Below, piece by piece: positions 1-7,761 of a DNA stretch of 64,000 nt. Origin of the DNA: Holophagales bacterium. Its GTDB lineage: Bacteria > Acidobacteriota > Thermoanaerobaculia > UBA5066. Each line of letters begins with the position of its first letter. The first letter of the stretch is position 1. The stretch lies in assembly GCA_016719485.1 (NCBI GenBank), contig JADJZB010000002.1, forward strand, positions 248,001-312,000, in the 5' to 3' direction. Made by a program: the position numbers and the translations under genes. The notes under the pieces are model-generated. The model saw nothing but the letters and a program-made list of their open reading frames with translations. It searched no databases and had not been told where the DNA came from.

Positions 1-1929
1 AAGAGCCCCGTGGAGCAGCGGGAGCTGGAACAGTGGTTCCTGAAGATCACGGAGTACGCCGAGAGCCTGCTCGCCGGGCTCGACCAGCTCGGGAAGTGGT
101 CCGAGAAGGTCCGGGCGATGCAGAGGAACTGGATCGGCCGCTCCGTCGGCGCGGACCTCGATTTCGACGTGCCGAAGCTCGGGGAGAAGCTGCGCGTCTT
201 CACGACGCGTCCCGACACGGTTTTCGGCGCGACGGCGATGATCCTCGCTCCCGAGCACCCGGCGGTTCCTCGCCTCCTCGAGAATCATCCCGAGAGGGCC
301 GCGCTCGAGGAGTGGGTGAAGGGCGTGAGGAGCCAGGACCGGCTGCAGCGGGAAGCCGAGGGAGCCGAGAAGGACGGCCGGTTCACCGGCGCGTACGCGA
401 CGAACCCGTTCACCGGCGAAGAGATGCCGATCTGGATGGCGAACTTCGTCCTCGCCGAATACGGCACGGGAGCGATCATGGCGGTCCCGGGGCACGACGT
501 GCGCGACCACGAGTTCGCGACGAAGTACGGGATCCCGATCCGCGAGGTCATCCGGCGCCCCGAGGGGGCGGACGCGTCGATCGCGTGCTGGACGGGCGAG
601 GGGACGATGACCGCTTCCGGCCCGTACGACGGCACGGCTTCGGAGACGGGACGCGAGGCGATCGCCGCAGAGGCGGCGCAGCGCGGCATCGGTGGCGCAC
701 GCGTGCGCTACCGCCTGCGCGACTGGCTGATCTCGCGGCAGCGCTACTGGGGCACCCCGATCCCGATGGTGAAATGCAGGGCCTGCGGATGGGTGCCCGT
801 GCCCGACGACCAGTTGCCCGTCCTCCTTCCGAAGGACGCCCCCTTCACCGGAAAGGGGGGCAACCCGCTCGAGAAGGTCGAGTCGTTCCTGAAGACCGCG
901 TGCCCGCGGTGCGGCGGCGAGGCCCGGCGCGAGACGGACACGATGGACACGTTCGTCGACTCGTCCTGGTACTACCTGCGGTACCTCGACCCGGCGAACG
1001 AAACGGCTCCGTTCGACCCGGCCGTCATCGCGCGCTGGGCGCCGGTGACGCAGTACGTGGGGGGTATCGAGCACGCGATCCTCCACCTGCTGTACGCCCG
1101 CTTCTTCGCCAGGGTGATGAAGGACCTGGGACTCATCTCGTTCGAGGAGCCGTTCGCGGCCCTCTTCAACCAGGGGATGATCACCCGCATGTCCCCCGGG
1201 GGACGCATCGAGAAGATGTCCAAGTCGCGCGGGAACGCCGTCTCCCTCGATCCGCTGATCGCCGCGAAGGGGGCCGACGCCGTGAGGGCCTACGTCCTCT
1301 TTCTCGGCCCTCCCGAGTCGGATGCGGAGTGGACCGACGAGCAGATTGCCGGACCGGAGCGCTTCCTCTACCGCGTGATCGCCCTCGTCGAGGCATACCT
1401 CCGGACGCACGGCACGGCGCCTCTGGCGCCGGGAGCGCCTGGCTCGCCCGCGGCCCGAAAGCGGCAGATCGCCGTCCGGACGCTCACGCACGACTTCGAC
1501 GCGTTCTCCTTCCACACCGCCGTGGCGCACCTGATGGAGTTCTCCCACCATGTCGCGGGCCTCGTCGGCGATGCGAAGGCCGAGCCCGGAGAGACGCGCG
1601 CCTCGATCCTGACGCTTCTCGCGCTTCTCCATCCCATCGCCCCCCACCTGACGGAGGAGCTCCACGAGCGGATGGGGGAGACCAGGAGCCTCCTCGTCTC
1701 CGGCTGGCCGGCGTTCGACCCGGCGCTCGCGGTCGAGGAATCGGTGACGATCGCCCTCCAGGTGAGCGGAAAGCTGCGCGGGCAGGCCGTCCTGCCCCGT
1801 GGCGCGACGCGCGAGCAGGCGCTGGCCGCCGCCGAAGGGAATGACGCCGTCGCGAAGTGGCTCGACGGAAAGGAACGGGTGAAGGTCGTTTTCGTCCCCG
1901 ACCGGCTCCTCAACGTCGTGGTGAAGTGA
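1..1929 (+). CDS. leuS: Leucine--tRNA ligase, 3' part (gene begins before the window)
   Basis: This class I aminoacyl-tRNA synthetase charges tRNA-Leu in the cytoplasm. The frame is open from base 1, so the N-terminus with the HIGH motif lies outside the window. Visible parts, numbered from the first codon here: the CP1 editing domain (about residues 50-230, with the TTRPDT segment), a zinc-ribbon-like pair CRACG/CPRCGG (about 259-305), the DSSWYYLRY segment (about 320), the KMSKS signature at 405-409, and the C-terminal anticodon-binding region. The C-terminal VSGKLRGQ motif is typical of bacterial LeuS. The stop overlaps the lptE start by 4 bp, matching the leuS-lptE order seen in many Gram-negatives. 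Identity is certain; only the 5' end is missing. Confidence 0.98.
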   Translation, partial: KSPVEQRELEQWFLKITEYAESLLAGLDQLGKWSEKVRAMQRNWIGRSVGADLDFDVPKLGEKLRVFTTRPDTVFGATAMILAPEHPAVPRLLENHPERAALEEWVKGVRSQDRLQREAEGAEKDGRFTGAYATNPFTGEEMPIWMANFVLAEYGTGAIMAVPGHDVRDHEFATKYGIPIREVIRRPEGADASIACWTGEGTMTASGPYDGTASETGREAIAAEAAQRGIGGARVRYRLRDWLISRQRYWGTPIPMVKCRACGWVPVPDDQLPVLLPKDAPFTGKGGNPLEKVESFLKTACPRCGGEARRETDTMDTFVDSSWYYLRYLDPANETAPFDPAVIARWAPVTQYVGGIEHAILHLLYARFFARVMKDLGLISFEEPFAALFNQGMITRMSPGGRIEKMSKSRGNAVSLDPLIAAKGADAVRAYVLFLGPPESDAEWTDEQIAGPERFLYRVIALVEAYLRTHGTAPLAPGAPGSPAARKRQIAVRTLTHDFDAFSFHTAVAHLMEFSHHVAGLVGDAKAEPGETRASILTLLALLHPIAPHLTEELHERMGETRSLLVSGWPAFDPALAVEESVTIALQVSGKLRGQAVLPRGATREQALAAAEGNDAVAKWLDGKERVKVVFVPDRLLNVVVK

Positions 1930-2444
1930 AGCGTCGGGCGTTGCTCGGGGCGCTCCTCGCCGTGGCGGTCGAGGGGTGCGGGTATGCCCTCGTCGGGACG
2001 GGGCGCGGCATTCTCCCCGAGGGGACGAGCTCCGTCTTCGTCGAGTCGTTCGCCAACGACACGCCCCGTGTCGGGCTCGAGCAGCGACTGACCGACGCGG
2101 TTCTCAGGGAGCTCGCCGGACGGGCGCGCCTTTCCCCGGTCTCCGATCGCTCCACCGCGGACGTCGAGATCTCGGGACGGATCCTCTCCTACCAGGTGAA
2201 CCCGGTGCGGTTCGACGACCAGGGCCGGGCCTTGGAGTACGAGATCGCGGTGGTGGCCCGCGTGAGGCTCACGGACCGGAAGACGGAGAAGGCCCTCTTC
2301 GAGAACCCTTCGTTCCTCTTCCGGCAACCCTACCCGGTCGCCGCCACCAGCGCGAGCTACGTCGACATCGAGAACGCGGCCATCGAGGCGATGGCCCGCC
2401 CCTTCGCCCGGAGCCTCGTCTCGACGATCCTCGAAGGCTTCTGA
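1926..2444 (+). CDS. lptE: LPS-assembly lipoprotein LptE
   Basis: LptE is the outer-membrane lipoprotein that plugs the LptD barrel during LPS delivery to the cell surface. The GTG start at 1926 overlaps the leuS stop (GTGA). It gives 172 residues with a short lipoprotein signal and a lipobox ending at Cys18 (VEGC), followed at once by GYALVG, the usual start of mature LptE-family proteins. The rest matches the small alpha/beta LptE fold (VFVESFANDTPR, LTDAVLREL, then FRQPYPV near the end). The position directly behind leuS is the classical one. The downstream holA, common in this cluster, is absent. A longer in-frame GTG start at 1857 lies inside leuS and would abolish the signal peptide. 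Confidence 0.9.
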   Translation: MKRRALLGALLAVAVEGCGYALVGTGRGILPEGTSSVFVESFANDTPRVGLEQRLTDAVLRELAGRARLSPVSDRSTADVEISGRILSYQVNPVRFDDQGRALEYEIAVVARVRLTDRKTEKALFENPSFLFRQPYPVAATSASYVDIENAAIEAMARPFARSLVSTILEGF

Positions 2445-2468
2445 CGAAACCCGGACGAAGACACGCAA

Positions 2469-2522
2469 GGCCGGGTCACCGGATGGGAAGCCCGTCGAGC
2501 TCCACGTCCAGCCGACCCGGCC
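2469..2522. terminator. Inverted repeat between convergent lptE and rpsT (possible bidirectional terminator)
   Basis: The 103-bp gap between the converging lptE and rpsT holds a perfect 9-bp inverted repeat (GGCCGGGTC at 2469-2477, GACCCGGCC at 2514-2522) separated by 36 nt. It also holds a 14-bp loopless palindrome at 2530-2543. There is no T-run, so a canonical intrinsic terminator is not shown; the placement is the main argument. Confidence 0.3.
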
Positions 2523-2547
2523 CGGTCGTCTTCCCCGGGGAAGGGCG

Positions 2548-2811
2548 TCAGTCTGCCTTGGCGACCTTCTTGTTGGCGCCGGTGGCGAGGCGCGACTTGA
2601 GGCGCGCGGCCGTGTTCTTGTGGAGGACGCCCTTGCGGACCGCGACGTCGAGGCTGGAGGCGGCCTTGGGCAGCATCTCCTTCGCCTTGTCGGGTGCGGC
2701 GGCCCGGGTCGCCTTGACCGTGCGGCGGGTCTGGCTCTTCACCGCGCGGTTGCGCGTCTTGAGCCTGTCGTTCTGGGCGGCACGCTTCTTCGCCTGTTTC
2801 GTGTTGGCCAT
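2548..2811 (-). CDS. rpsT: 30S ribosomal protein S20
   Basis: S20 is a small, very basic primary 16S rRNA-binding protein of the 30S subunit body. The 87-residue product starts MANTKQAKKRAAQND and keeps the family pattern of Lys/Arg-rich helices (KTRNRAVKSQTRRT, VLHKNTAARLKSRL). The length is typical (85-90 aa) and there is one clear ATG start. It lies on the minus strand, 66 bp after cpoB, and may be read from the end of the tol-pal operon or from its own promoter. A GC-rich hairpin (2844-2866) occupies the gap. It converges on lptE. Confidence 0.97.
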   Translation of the reverse strand: MANTKQAKKRAAQNDRLKTRNRAVKSQTRRTVKATRAAAPDKAKEMLPKAASSLDVAVRKGVLHKNTAARLKSRLATGANKKVAKAD

Positions 2812-2843
2812 CGTGTCCTTTCGGCTGGGTGTCTTGCGTTCAT

Positions 2844-2866
2844 CCCTCCGCCTCGCCGGCGGAGGG
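2844..2866 (-). other. Stem-loop between cpoB and rpsT
   Basis: A perfect 9-bp stem (CCCTCCGCC at 2844-2852, GGCGGAGGG at 2858-2866) encloses a 5-nt loop. On the minus strand it lies just after the cpoB stop and before rpsT. No T-tract follows, so it could be a weak terminator, an mRNA 3'-end stabiliser or part of an rpsT leader. Confidence 0.45.
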
Positions 2867-2877
2867 CGATCGTGGGG

Positions 2878-3786
2878 TCAGCGGGAATCGGAGCCGAGCG
2901 CGCGAAGGCGCTGGCGGGCGCTCTTGGCTTCGTCCGACGTCGGGTACTCGTGAACGACGAACTGGAGCTGGACGATCGCCTGGGCCTTTTCGCCGAGGTC
3001 CAGGTGGGCGAGGCCCTTGCGCAGGTGGGCCGAAGACGCCTTGTCGCTCTGGGGGTAGGCCTTCAGGAGCCGGTCGAACGTCTCGAGGGCTTCCCGGGGC
3101 TTCTTCTGCGCCGACCAGCACTCGGCCGCCCAGTAGAGGGCGTCGTCGGAAAGGTCGGTCTTCGGATAGGTCTCGACGTAGTCCTCGAAGCCCTGGCGGG
3201 CGAGGTCGAAGCGACCGCGCTGGTAGTCGCCGAGCGCCTGGTTGTAGATGTCGGCGGGAGCGGGGCGTCCGGAAGAGGGCTTCGTGGCCGGGGCGGGTAT
3301 CAGGCCGGGAGCGAGGGCCACGGCCCCCCCGGACGCTGGAGGAGCTCCGGCTGCGGGTGCCGGTCCGGGGCCGCCGTAGCCGGCAGGGGCGGCCGAAACG
3401 CCGTCCGTCCGGGTCTGGGCCTCGGCGATCTGCTGGGAAAGCTGGGCGAGACGCCTGTTCGCATCCTCGAGCTTTCCGGCCAGCGTCTGCAGCTCGCGCG
3501 TCAGTTCGTCGAACCGGGTCCCCATGTCCGCGTTGGAACGGAGAATCGTGGAGACCTGCTTCGTCAGGTTCTGGTTGAGCTTGTCGACCTCTTCCTTCGA
3601 GCTGTTCTGCTGCGCGAGGGTGTCGACCTTCTTCTCGACGTCTCCGACGTGGCGGTGGAGACCCTCGATATCCGTCCCGCTGACACAGCCGGACAGTGCA
3701 AACACTGCGAACACTGCGAACACAACGAGGAGCGCCCCCACGCGGGGAGCGCTCCTCCGGACCTCTTCGAAGCCCCGAACGGTCAC
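2878..3786 (-). CDS. cpoB: Tol-Pal system coordinator CpoB/YbgF (TPR lipoprotein)
   Basis: CpoB couples Tol-Pal constriction to peptidoglycan synthesis in the periplasm. The GTG start at 3786 overlaps the pal stop (GTGA) and gives 302 residues. Residues 18-34 form a lipoprotein signal ending LSGC with Cys34; E. coli CpoB is soluble instead. Residues about 40-125 form a trimerising coiled coil rich in Gln, Asn and Leu, then comes a Pro/Ala linker (130-180). The C-terminus (about 185-300) carries three TPRs (YNQALGDYQRGRFDLA, ALYWAAECWSAQKKPREA, HLRKGLAHLDLGEKAQA). It is the last gene of tolQ-tolR-tolA-tolB-pal-cpoB, as usual. The signal-peptide codons contain a 9-bp tandem repeat (positions about 3703-3725), giving the unusual VFAVFAVFA. 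Confidence 0.92.
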   Translation of the reverse strand: MTVRGFEEVRRSAPRVGALLVVFAVFAVFALSGCVSGTDIEGLHRHVGDVEKKVDTLAQQNSSKEEVDKLNQNLTKQVSTILRSNADMGTRFDELTRELQTLAGKLEDANRRLAQLSQQIAEAQTRTDGVSAAPAGYGGPGPAPAAGAPPASGGAVALAPGLIPAPATKPSSGRPAPADIYNQALGDYQRGRFDLARQGFEDYVETYPKTDLSDDALYWAAECWSAQKKPREALETFDRLLKAYPQSDKASSAHLRKGLAHLDLGEKAQAIVQLQFVVHEYPTSDEAKSARQRLRALGSDSR

Positions 3787-4340
3787 TTCGCGGTGATGAC
3801 GAAGTGGCCGCGGCGGTTCTGCGACCATGCGGATTCGTCCTGACCCTCGACGAAGGGCCGCTCCTCGCCGTACGAGATCGTCGTGATGCGGCTCGCGTCG
3901 ATCCCGAGCGAGACGAGGTAGTCGCGCGCGGCATTGGCGCGCTTGTCGCCGAGCGCCATGTTGTACTTGTTGGAGCCGCGCTCGTCGCAGTGACCTTCGA
4001 CCTGGAGCTTGACCGTGGGCCACTTGCGGAGCCACTCGGCGTTGCCTGCCATCGCGTCGCGCTGGTCGCCGCGGATGTCGTACTGGTCGTAGTCGAAGAA
4101 GACGTCCTTGAGGTAGCCCTTCTTGTTGAGCTCGGCGAGGTCGGACGGCAGCGTCTCGACGACGGGCTCCGGAACGGGAACGGCGATCGGCGCCTCGGTC
4201 GGAACGGGCACCGCCGTCGGGGTGGGCTCGGCCTTGACCTCGGGCGCCGGAGCGGGGGCGGGCTTCTTCGTGCAGCAACCCGCGGTCACGAGCAGGCCAG
4301 CGGCGAGAAAAAGACCCACGGACCTGAACGGCTTCAACAT
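3783..4340 (-). CDS. pal: Peptidoglycan-associated lipoprotein Pal
   Basis: Pal is an outer-membrane lipoprotein that binds peptidoglycan and TolB. The ATG at 4340 is chosen because GGAGG lies 9 nt upstream and the product then starts MLKPFRSVG with a lipobox VTAGC (Cys22); upstream in-frame codons would give an unlikely 28-residue extension. Residues 25-65 are a Pro/Ala/Glu-rich tether. The OmpA-like domain (about 80-185) has the canonical strands: DVFFDYDQYDIR, then VEGHCDERGSNKYN, then GDKRANAARDYL. The Asp and Arg of the peptidoglycan (diaminopimelate) pocket are present. It overlaps cpoB by 4 bp. A separate promoter may sit in the 100-bp gap after tolB. Confidence 0.96.
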   Translation of the reverse strand: MLKPFRSVGLFLAAGLLVTAGCCTKKPAPAPAPEVKAEPTPTAVPVPTEAPIAVPVPEPVVETLPSDLAELNKKGYLKDVFFDYDQYDIRGDQRDAMAGNAEWLRKWPTVKLQVEGHCDERGSNKYNMALGDKRANAARDYLVSLGIDASRITTISYGEERPFVEGQDESAWSQNRRGHFVITAK

Positions 4341-4395
4341 GGCAAGCATCCTCCGAATCCAGAAAGGGCGCTGGGAGCCCTCCCTATTCCCTGCG

Positions 4396-4424
4396 ATTCT
4401 AGCCGCCTGGCACGGCCAGAACAA
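4396..4424 (-). promoter_or_regulatory. Putative pal promoter
   Basis: On the minus strand TTGTTC (4419-4424) is followed after 17 bp by TAGAAT (4396-4401). The predicted transcript would start near 4389, leaving about a 50-nt leader with the GGAGG ribosome site of pal. It lies in the only sizeable gap of the tol-pal operon. Confidence 0.5.
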
Positions 4425-4440
4425 CCAGTCTTCGCCATTT

Positions 4441-5781
4441 TCATTCCGTCGTCCGTTGCCAGACCGGGTAGCCGTTGTTTCCGGCCGCCGTCAGGACCTT
4501 GAAGCCCGATCCGTCGATTCCGGCGGAGACGATCTGCGTCGACCGCCCCCTCTGGAGCTCCCATGCGATCCGGGATCCGTCCGGCGACCAGGACGGGTTC
4601 TCGTGAGCGCCCGGCCCGCTGGATATCTGAACCGTCCTGCCCGTCGTCAGGTCGAGGATGCAGATCTGAAAGTCCCCGTCGTTCCGGCACGCGTAGGCGA
4701 GCCGGCCGCCGTCGGGGGAAAACGCCGGCTCGTCGCTCCAGTTCCCGGTCAGGGTGAGCTTCCTGACGTTGGATCCTTCGAGGTCCATCAGGTAGATCTG
4801 CGGGGTGCCCTGCCGGTTCGACGTGAAGGCGATCTCCCGCCCGTTCGGAGAGAAGCGGGGGCTGGAGTCGATGGCGGAGGAGTCCGTCAGGCGCCGCGGG
4901 TTGGACCCGTTCAGCCCGACGACGAAGATCTCGGGGTTGCCCTTGACGCTTCCAGCGTAGGCGACGCTCTTGCCGTCGGGGGAGAACGACGGCGCCGAGT
5001 TCAGCTCGGTGGTGAGGGGAATCTTGTTGCGCGGCGCGGCCGCGAGCGAGAACCAGTAGAGGCCCGGAGGGGTGCTCACGAAGGACTGGTAGACGACCTT
5101 GTCGCCGTCGTAGGACCAGTCGGGGGCGATGGAGAGCGAACGGTGGAACGTGATGCGCCGCTGGTTCTCGCCGTCGTAGTCCATGACGTAGAGCTCTTTA
5201 TTGCGCCCCCCGTCCCGGTCGGAGCTGAAGACGATCCGGGTCAGGAAAGGCCCCGGCTTTCCCGTGAACTGACGGACGACGTCGTTGGCGACGACGTGGG
5301 CGACCCTCCGGATCGACGCGCCACCGGCCGAGTAGGACTTGCCCAGGATCGGCCGCAGGGTCCTGAGGTCGAGGAGCTGCGCCGAGACGACGACGTTCGT
5401 CCCCTCCGACCGGATCTGCGTGTCCAGGAGGAACTGGGCGCCCGAGGCGATCCAGGCGTCCCCCTCCTCGCGCGTGGCGGGCGGCCGGAGCCCCTTCGGA
5501 TGGAGCGCGGGGTCGGCGAGGACGAACCAGGGAGAGATGCCGAGGTCGCCTGCGAGCGTCTTGTGGAAGGGCTCGACGAGCTCCCGCTGGACGATGTCGG
5601 ACACGGGAGCGGTCGCGGGCGGCACGGCCAGCGCGATGCGCCGGGCCCCCTCCTGGGAGAGGACGAGTGAGATATCGGTGGGCTGCGCGGGCGGGGCGAC
5701 CGGCGGGGCCGGCTGCTGCCCGGTGAGGGGGGCGAGGGAGAGAACGAGCGCGAGGCTCGTTACGACGGGAGCAAGACGCAT
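4441..5781 (-). CDS. tolB: Tol-Pal system beta-propeller protein TolB
   Basis: TolB is the periplasmic protein that shuttles between Pal and TolA. I start it at ATG 5781, which has GGAGG 7 nt upstream, rather than the GTG at 5805 overlapping the previous stop. Product: 446 residues with a Sec signal (1 to about 22, MRLAPVVTSLALVLSLAPL). An N-terminal alpha/beta domain (about 30-190, including FVLADPALHPKG) precedes a six-bladed propeller with repeated SPDG motifs (SFSPDGKSVAYAG, RFSPNGREIAFTSNRQG, AFSPDGGRLAYACR, SWSPDGSRIAWE). Length and architecture match the family. The order tolA-like, tolB, pal is conserved. Confidence 0.96.
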   Translation of the reverse strand: MRLAPVVTSLALVLSLAPLTGQQPAPPVAPPAQPTDISLVLSQEGARRIALAVPPATAPVSDIVQRELVEPFHKTLAGDLGISPWFVLADPALHPKGLRPPATREEGDAWIASGAQFLLDTQIRSEGTNVVVSAQLLDLRTLRPILGKSYSAGGASIRRVAHVVANDVVRQFTGKPGPFLTRIVFSSDRDGGRNKELYVMDYDGENQRRITFHRSLSIAPDWSYDGDKVVYQSFVSTPPGLYWFSLAAAPRNKIPLTTELNSAPSFSPDGKSVAYAGSVKGNPEIFVVGLNGSNPRRLTDSSAIDSSPRFSPNGREIAFTSNRQGTPQIYLMDLEGSNVRKLTLTGNWSDEPAFSPDGGRLAYACRNDGDFQICILDLTTGRTVQISSGPGAHENPSWSPDGSRIAWELQRGRSTQIVSAGIDGSGFKVLTAAGNNGYPVWQRTTE

Positions 5782-5801
5782 CGCGGACCTCCGGCGGTGC
5801 T

Positions 5802-6560
5802 TCACTGGAAGCGGATGTGGACCCCCAGCTCGTCCCGCTGGAACTCCGGCGGAAGGGGAGGGAGCGGGTTTGCGGAGTAGATCGAGCGGGAAGCGGCCCG
5901 GTCGTAGAAGGCGAGGCCGGAAGGAGTCTCGACCTTCACATCGGTCACCTGGCCCGAGCGCTGGATCCGGAAGGTCACGACGCAGACCGTGCCGGCCGGG
6001 GCGTCGGGCTTGAGCCAGTTGGCTCCGATGAGAGCCTGGAGCTGTTCGGCGTAGTAGGCGAATGGGAAGTCGGCGTCGAAGCCGGACACGGACGCGCCGA
6101 AATCGGTCAGTCCCGGTGCTCCGTCGCCCCCCAGCCCGGCGCCGGCGGACGGGAGGTCGACGGCGGAGCCGTCGGCTGCGGGCCGGGGTGACGACGTCGC
6201 CGCTGCCGGCCGGGGTGCGGGTGCCGGCCGGGCGTCTTTCGGCTTCTTCCCCTTATCCGGCAAGGGGAGCGCTTGCTTCGAGGGCACGGGTGCTTCCTCG
6301 CGGATCTTCTCGATGACGGGACGCCGGGGCGCCTCGGCGGGGGCTCGGGCCGGCCGGGCCGACAGCCGGGCGAGCGCTCCCGGGGAGACGACCCGGACCG
6401 GAAGCGAGACGAGGGGTGCCGTCGTCAGCTTTCTCGGTTGCGAGATGAGGACGAGGAAGACCACGAAGGTGGCGTGGGCCGCCAGCGAGAGCGCCGTCGC
6501 GAGACCGTGCGGTGCGTCGGGACGCCGGATCCTCTCTTCCAGGATCTCGGAAACCGTCAC
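5802..6560 (-). CDS. TonB/TolA-like energy-transducing protein
   Basis: This protein occupies the TolA position between tolR and tolB. The GTG start at 6560 overlaps the tolR stop (GTGA). Of 252 residues, about 20-39 are a single membrane anchor (LATALSLAAHATFVVFLVLI) and 60-150 are a Pro/Ala/Lys-rich periplasm-spanning stretch. About 165-252 are a TonB C-terminal-type domain (VVTFRIQRSGQVTDVKVETPSG, then LPPLPPEF). It is much shorter than E. coli TolA (over 400 aa) and lacks its long helical region. Its sequence is therefore TonB-like, but context argues that it serves TolQR, linking the proton-driven motor to TolB/Pal. Naming it tolA would be an inference. Confidence 0.85.
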   Translation of the reverse strand: MTVSEILEERIRRPDAPHGLATALSLAAHATFVVFLVLISQPRKLTTAPLVSLPVRVVSPGALARLSARPARAPAEAPRRPVIEKIREEAPVPSKQALPLPDKGKKPKDARPAPAPRPAAATSSPRPAADGSAVDLPSAGAGLGGDGAPGLTDFGASVSGFDADFPFAYYAEQLQALIGANWLKPDAPAGTVCVVTFRIQRSGQVTDVKVETPSGLAFYDRAASRSIYSANPLPPLPPEFQRDELGVHIRFQ

Positions 6561-6979
6561 GATCCCTTCTCGCTCCTGAGCTCCGTGACCATCCCGAGAT
6601 TCTCGACCCCGAGCCGGTTGAGGACGTCCATCGTCTCGACGACGACCCCGTAGGGCAGGTTCCGGTCCGCCTTGAGGTAGACGGAGCGGTCCTTCCGGTT
6701 CTTCAGGATCAGCTTCAGACGGTCGCGCAGCTGCTGTTTCGGGATCGGCGTCTCGTTGAGGTAGTAGACCTCCTTCCTCGTGATCGAGAGGATGAGGGGG
6801 TCCTCCGGGGTCGTCGGCAGGTTCTGGGAGACCGACTTGGGGAGCTTCACCTCCACGCCCTGGTGAAGGAGGGGCGCCGTGACCATGAAGATGATCAGCA
6901 GGACGAGCATCACGTCGACCAGAGGGGTGACGTTGATGTCGGAATAGGCTTCGACGTCGTCGTCGATCTTGACGGACAT
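6557..6979 (-). CDS. tolR: Biopolymer transport protein TolR/ExbD
   Basis: TolR is the channel-side partner of TolQ in the proton-powered stator. The product has 140 residues with one transmembrane helix at about 17-40 (NVTPLVDVMLVLLIIFMV). The essential membrane aspartate is Asp22, matching Asp23 of E. coli TolR. A periplasmic domain follows (VEVKLPKS, then VYLKADRNLPYGVVVETMDVL). It starts at ATG 6979, 21 bp after the tolQ stop, and ends overlapping the TonB-like gene by 4 bp. Sequence alone cannot separate TolR from ExbD; the tolB-pal context decides for TolR. Confidence 0.93.
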   Translation of the reverse strand: MSVKIDDDVEAYSDINVTPLVDVMLVLLIIFMVTAPLLHQGVEVKLPKSVSQNLPTTPEDPLILSITRKEVYYLNETPIPKQQLRDRLKLILKNRKDRSVYLKADRNLPYGVVVETMDVLNRLGVENLGMVTELRSEKGS

Positions 6980-7000
6980 CCGCTCGTTCCTCCCGCCGTA

Positions 7001-7696
7001 TCAGGTGAAGTGGCGCTCGGCGAGGTTCAGAAACTCCAGGGCGAAGTCCCGCATCTCGGAGCGGGTGATCCGGACCTGGCCGTTGAAGTAGTTGTAGGCG
7101 ATCAGGGCCGGTACGGCGGCGACGAGGCCCGCGGCGGTGTTGACCAGGGCCTCGGCAATGCCCGGGGCGACGGTGACGATGGAGGTCGAGCCGGTGATGC
7201 CGATCTGCCGGAAGGCACCGAGGATTCCCCAGACGGTCCCGAAAAGTCCGATGAACGGCGTGGCCGAAGCCGTGGTGGCCAGGAACGGGAGCCGCTTCGT
7301 CAGATGGTTCGTCTCGACTCCGGCGGCCCGCTCGAGTGCCCGCTCGATCGCAGGGAGGCTCTTGACGAACAGGCGGCCGGAGTCCGACGGGGCGACGTCC
7401 CGGCCCGCCCTCACCTGGGCGTCCAGCTCGGCGTAGCCGGCGCGGAAGAGCCCGACGAGGGGGCTGCTGGGGTACTGGTCGCAGACACCGAGGACGTCAG
7501 CGAACTTGCGGCTCTTCCGGAAGTGGGCCAGGAACCGCGTCGAGTGGGAGGCGGCCCGTGAGAAACTCCAGAGCTTTCCGACGATGACCGCCCAGGACCC
7601 CAGGGAAAAGAGGGCGAGAACCACCAGGACGGCCCGCGCCGTCCACCCCGCCGTGAGGAACAGCTGAACGATGTTGGCGTTGCCGGCTTCCGTCAT
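7001..7696 (-). CDS. tolQ: Motor protein TolQ (MotA/TolQ/ExbB family)
   Basis: TolQ forms the pentameric proton channel of the Tol system in the inner membrane. It has 231 residues with three predicted transmembrane helices: about 17-38 (WTARAVLVVLALFSLGSWAVI), 143-168 (ATPFIGLFGTVWGILGAF) and 180-203 (EALVNTAAGLVAAVPALIAYNY). A large cytoplasmic loop lies between the first two. The GLFGTVWGI and AEALVNTAAGL segments are hallmark motifs of the family. The ATG at 7696 follows GGGAGAG. It heads the six-gene tol-pal operon and is divergent from the S55 peptidase gene across 43 bp. Confidence 0.96.
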   Translation of the reverse strand: MTEAGNANIVQLFLTAGWTARAVLVVLALFSLGSWAVIVGKLWSFSRAASHSTRFLAHFRKSRKFADVLGVCDQYPSSPLVGLFRAGYAELDAQVRAGRDVAPSDSGRLFVKSLPAIERALERAAGVETNHLTKRLPFLATTASATPFIGLFGTVWGILGAFRQIGITGSTSIVTVAPGIAEALVNTAAGLVAAVPALIAYNYFNGQVRITRSEMRDFALEFLNLAERHFT

Positions 7697-7731
7697 TTCT
7701 CTCCCGCCCCAGAGGGGACTGAAATCAGGTC

Positions 7732-7761
7732 AAGGTAGCATGGAATCTCGAAGAGGGTCAA
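7732..7761 (-). promoter_or_regulatory. Putative tol-pal operon promoter
   Basis: On the minus strand TTGACC (7756-7761) and TACCTT (7732-7737) are spaced by 18 bp. The predicted start near 7725 gives a leader of about 30 nt for tolQ. The element overlaps the first codons of the divergent S55 peptidase gene, so the two units may interfere. Confidence 0.45.

Noticed and set aside
2530..2543. 14-bp palindrome near the rpsT 3' end as an operator
   Set aside because: It lies between convergent gene ends and has no spacer or second copy; a chance GC-rich palindrome or part of a terminator is more likely.
3700..3726. Short tandem repeat (9 bp, about two and a half copies) as a phase-variation tract
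   Set aside because: The unit is a multiple of three and lies in the cpoB signal-peptide codons, so copy changes would not shift the frame.
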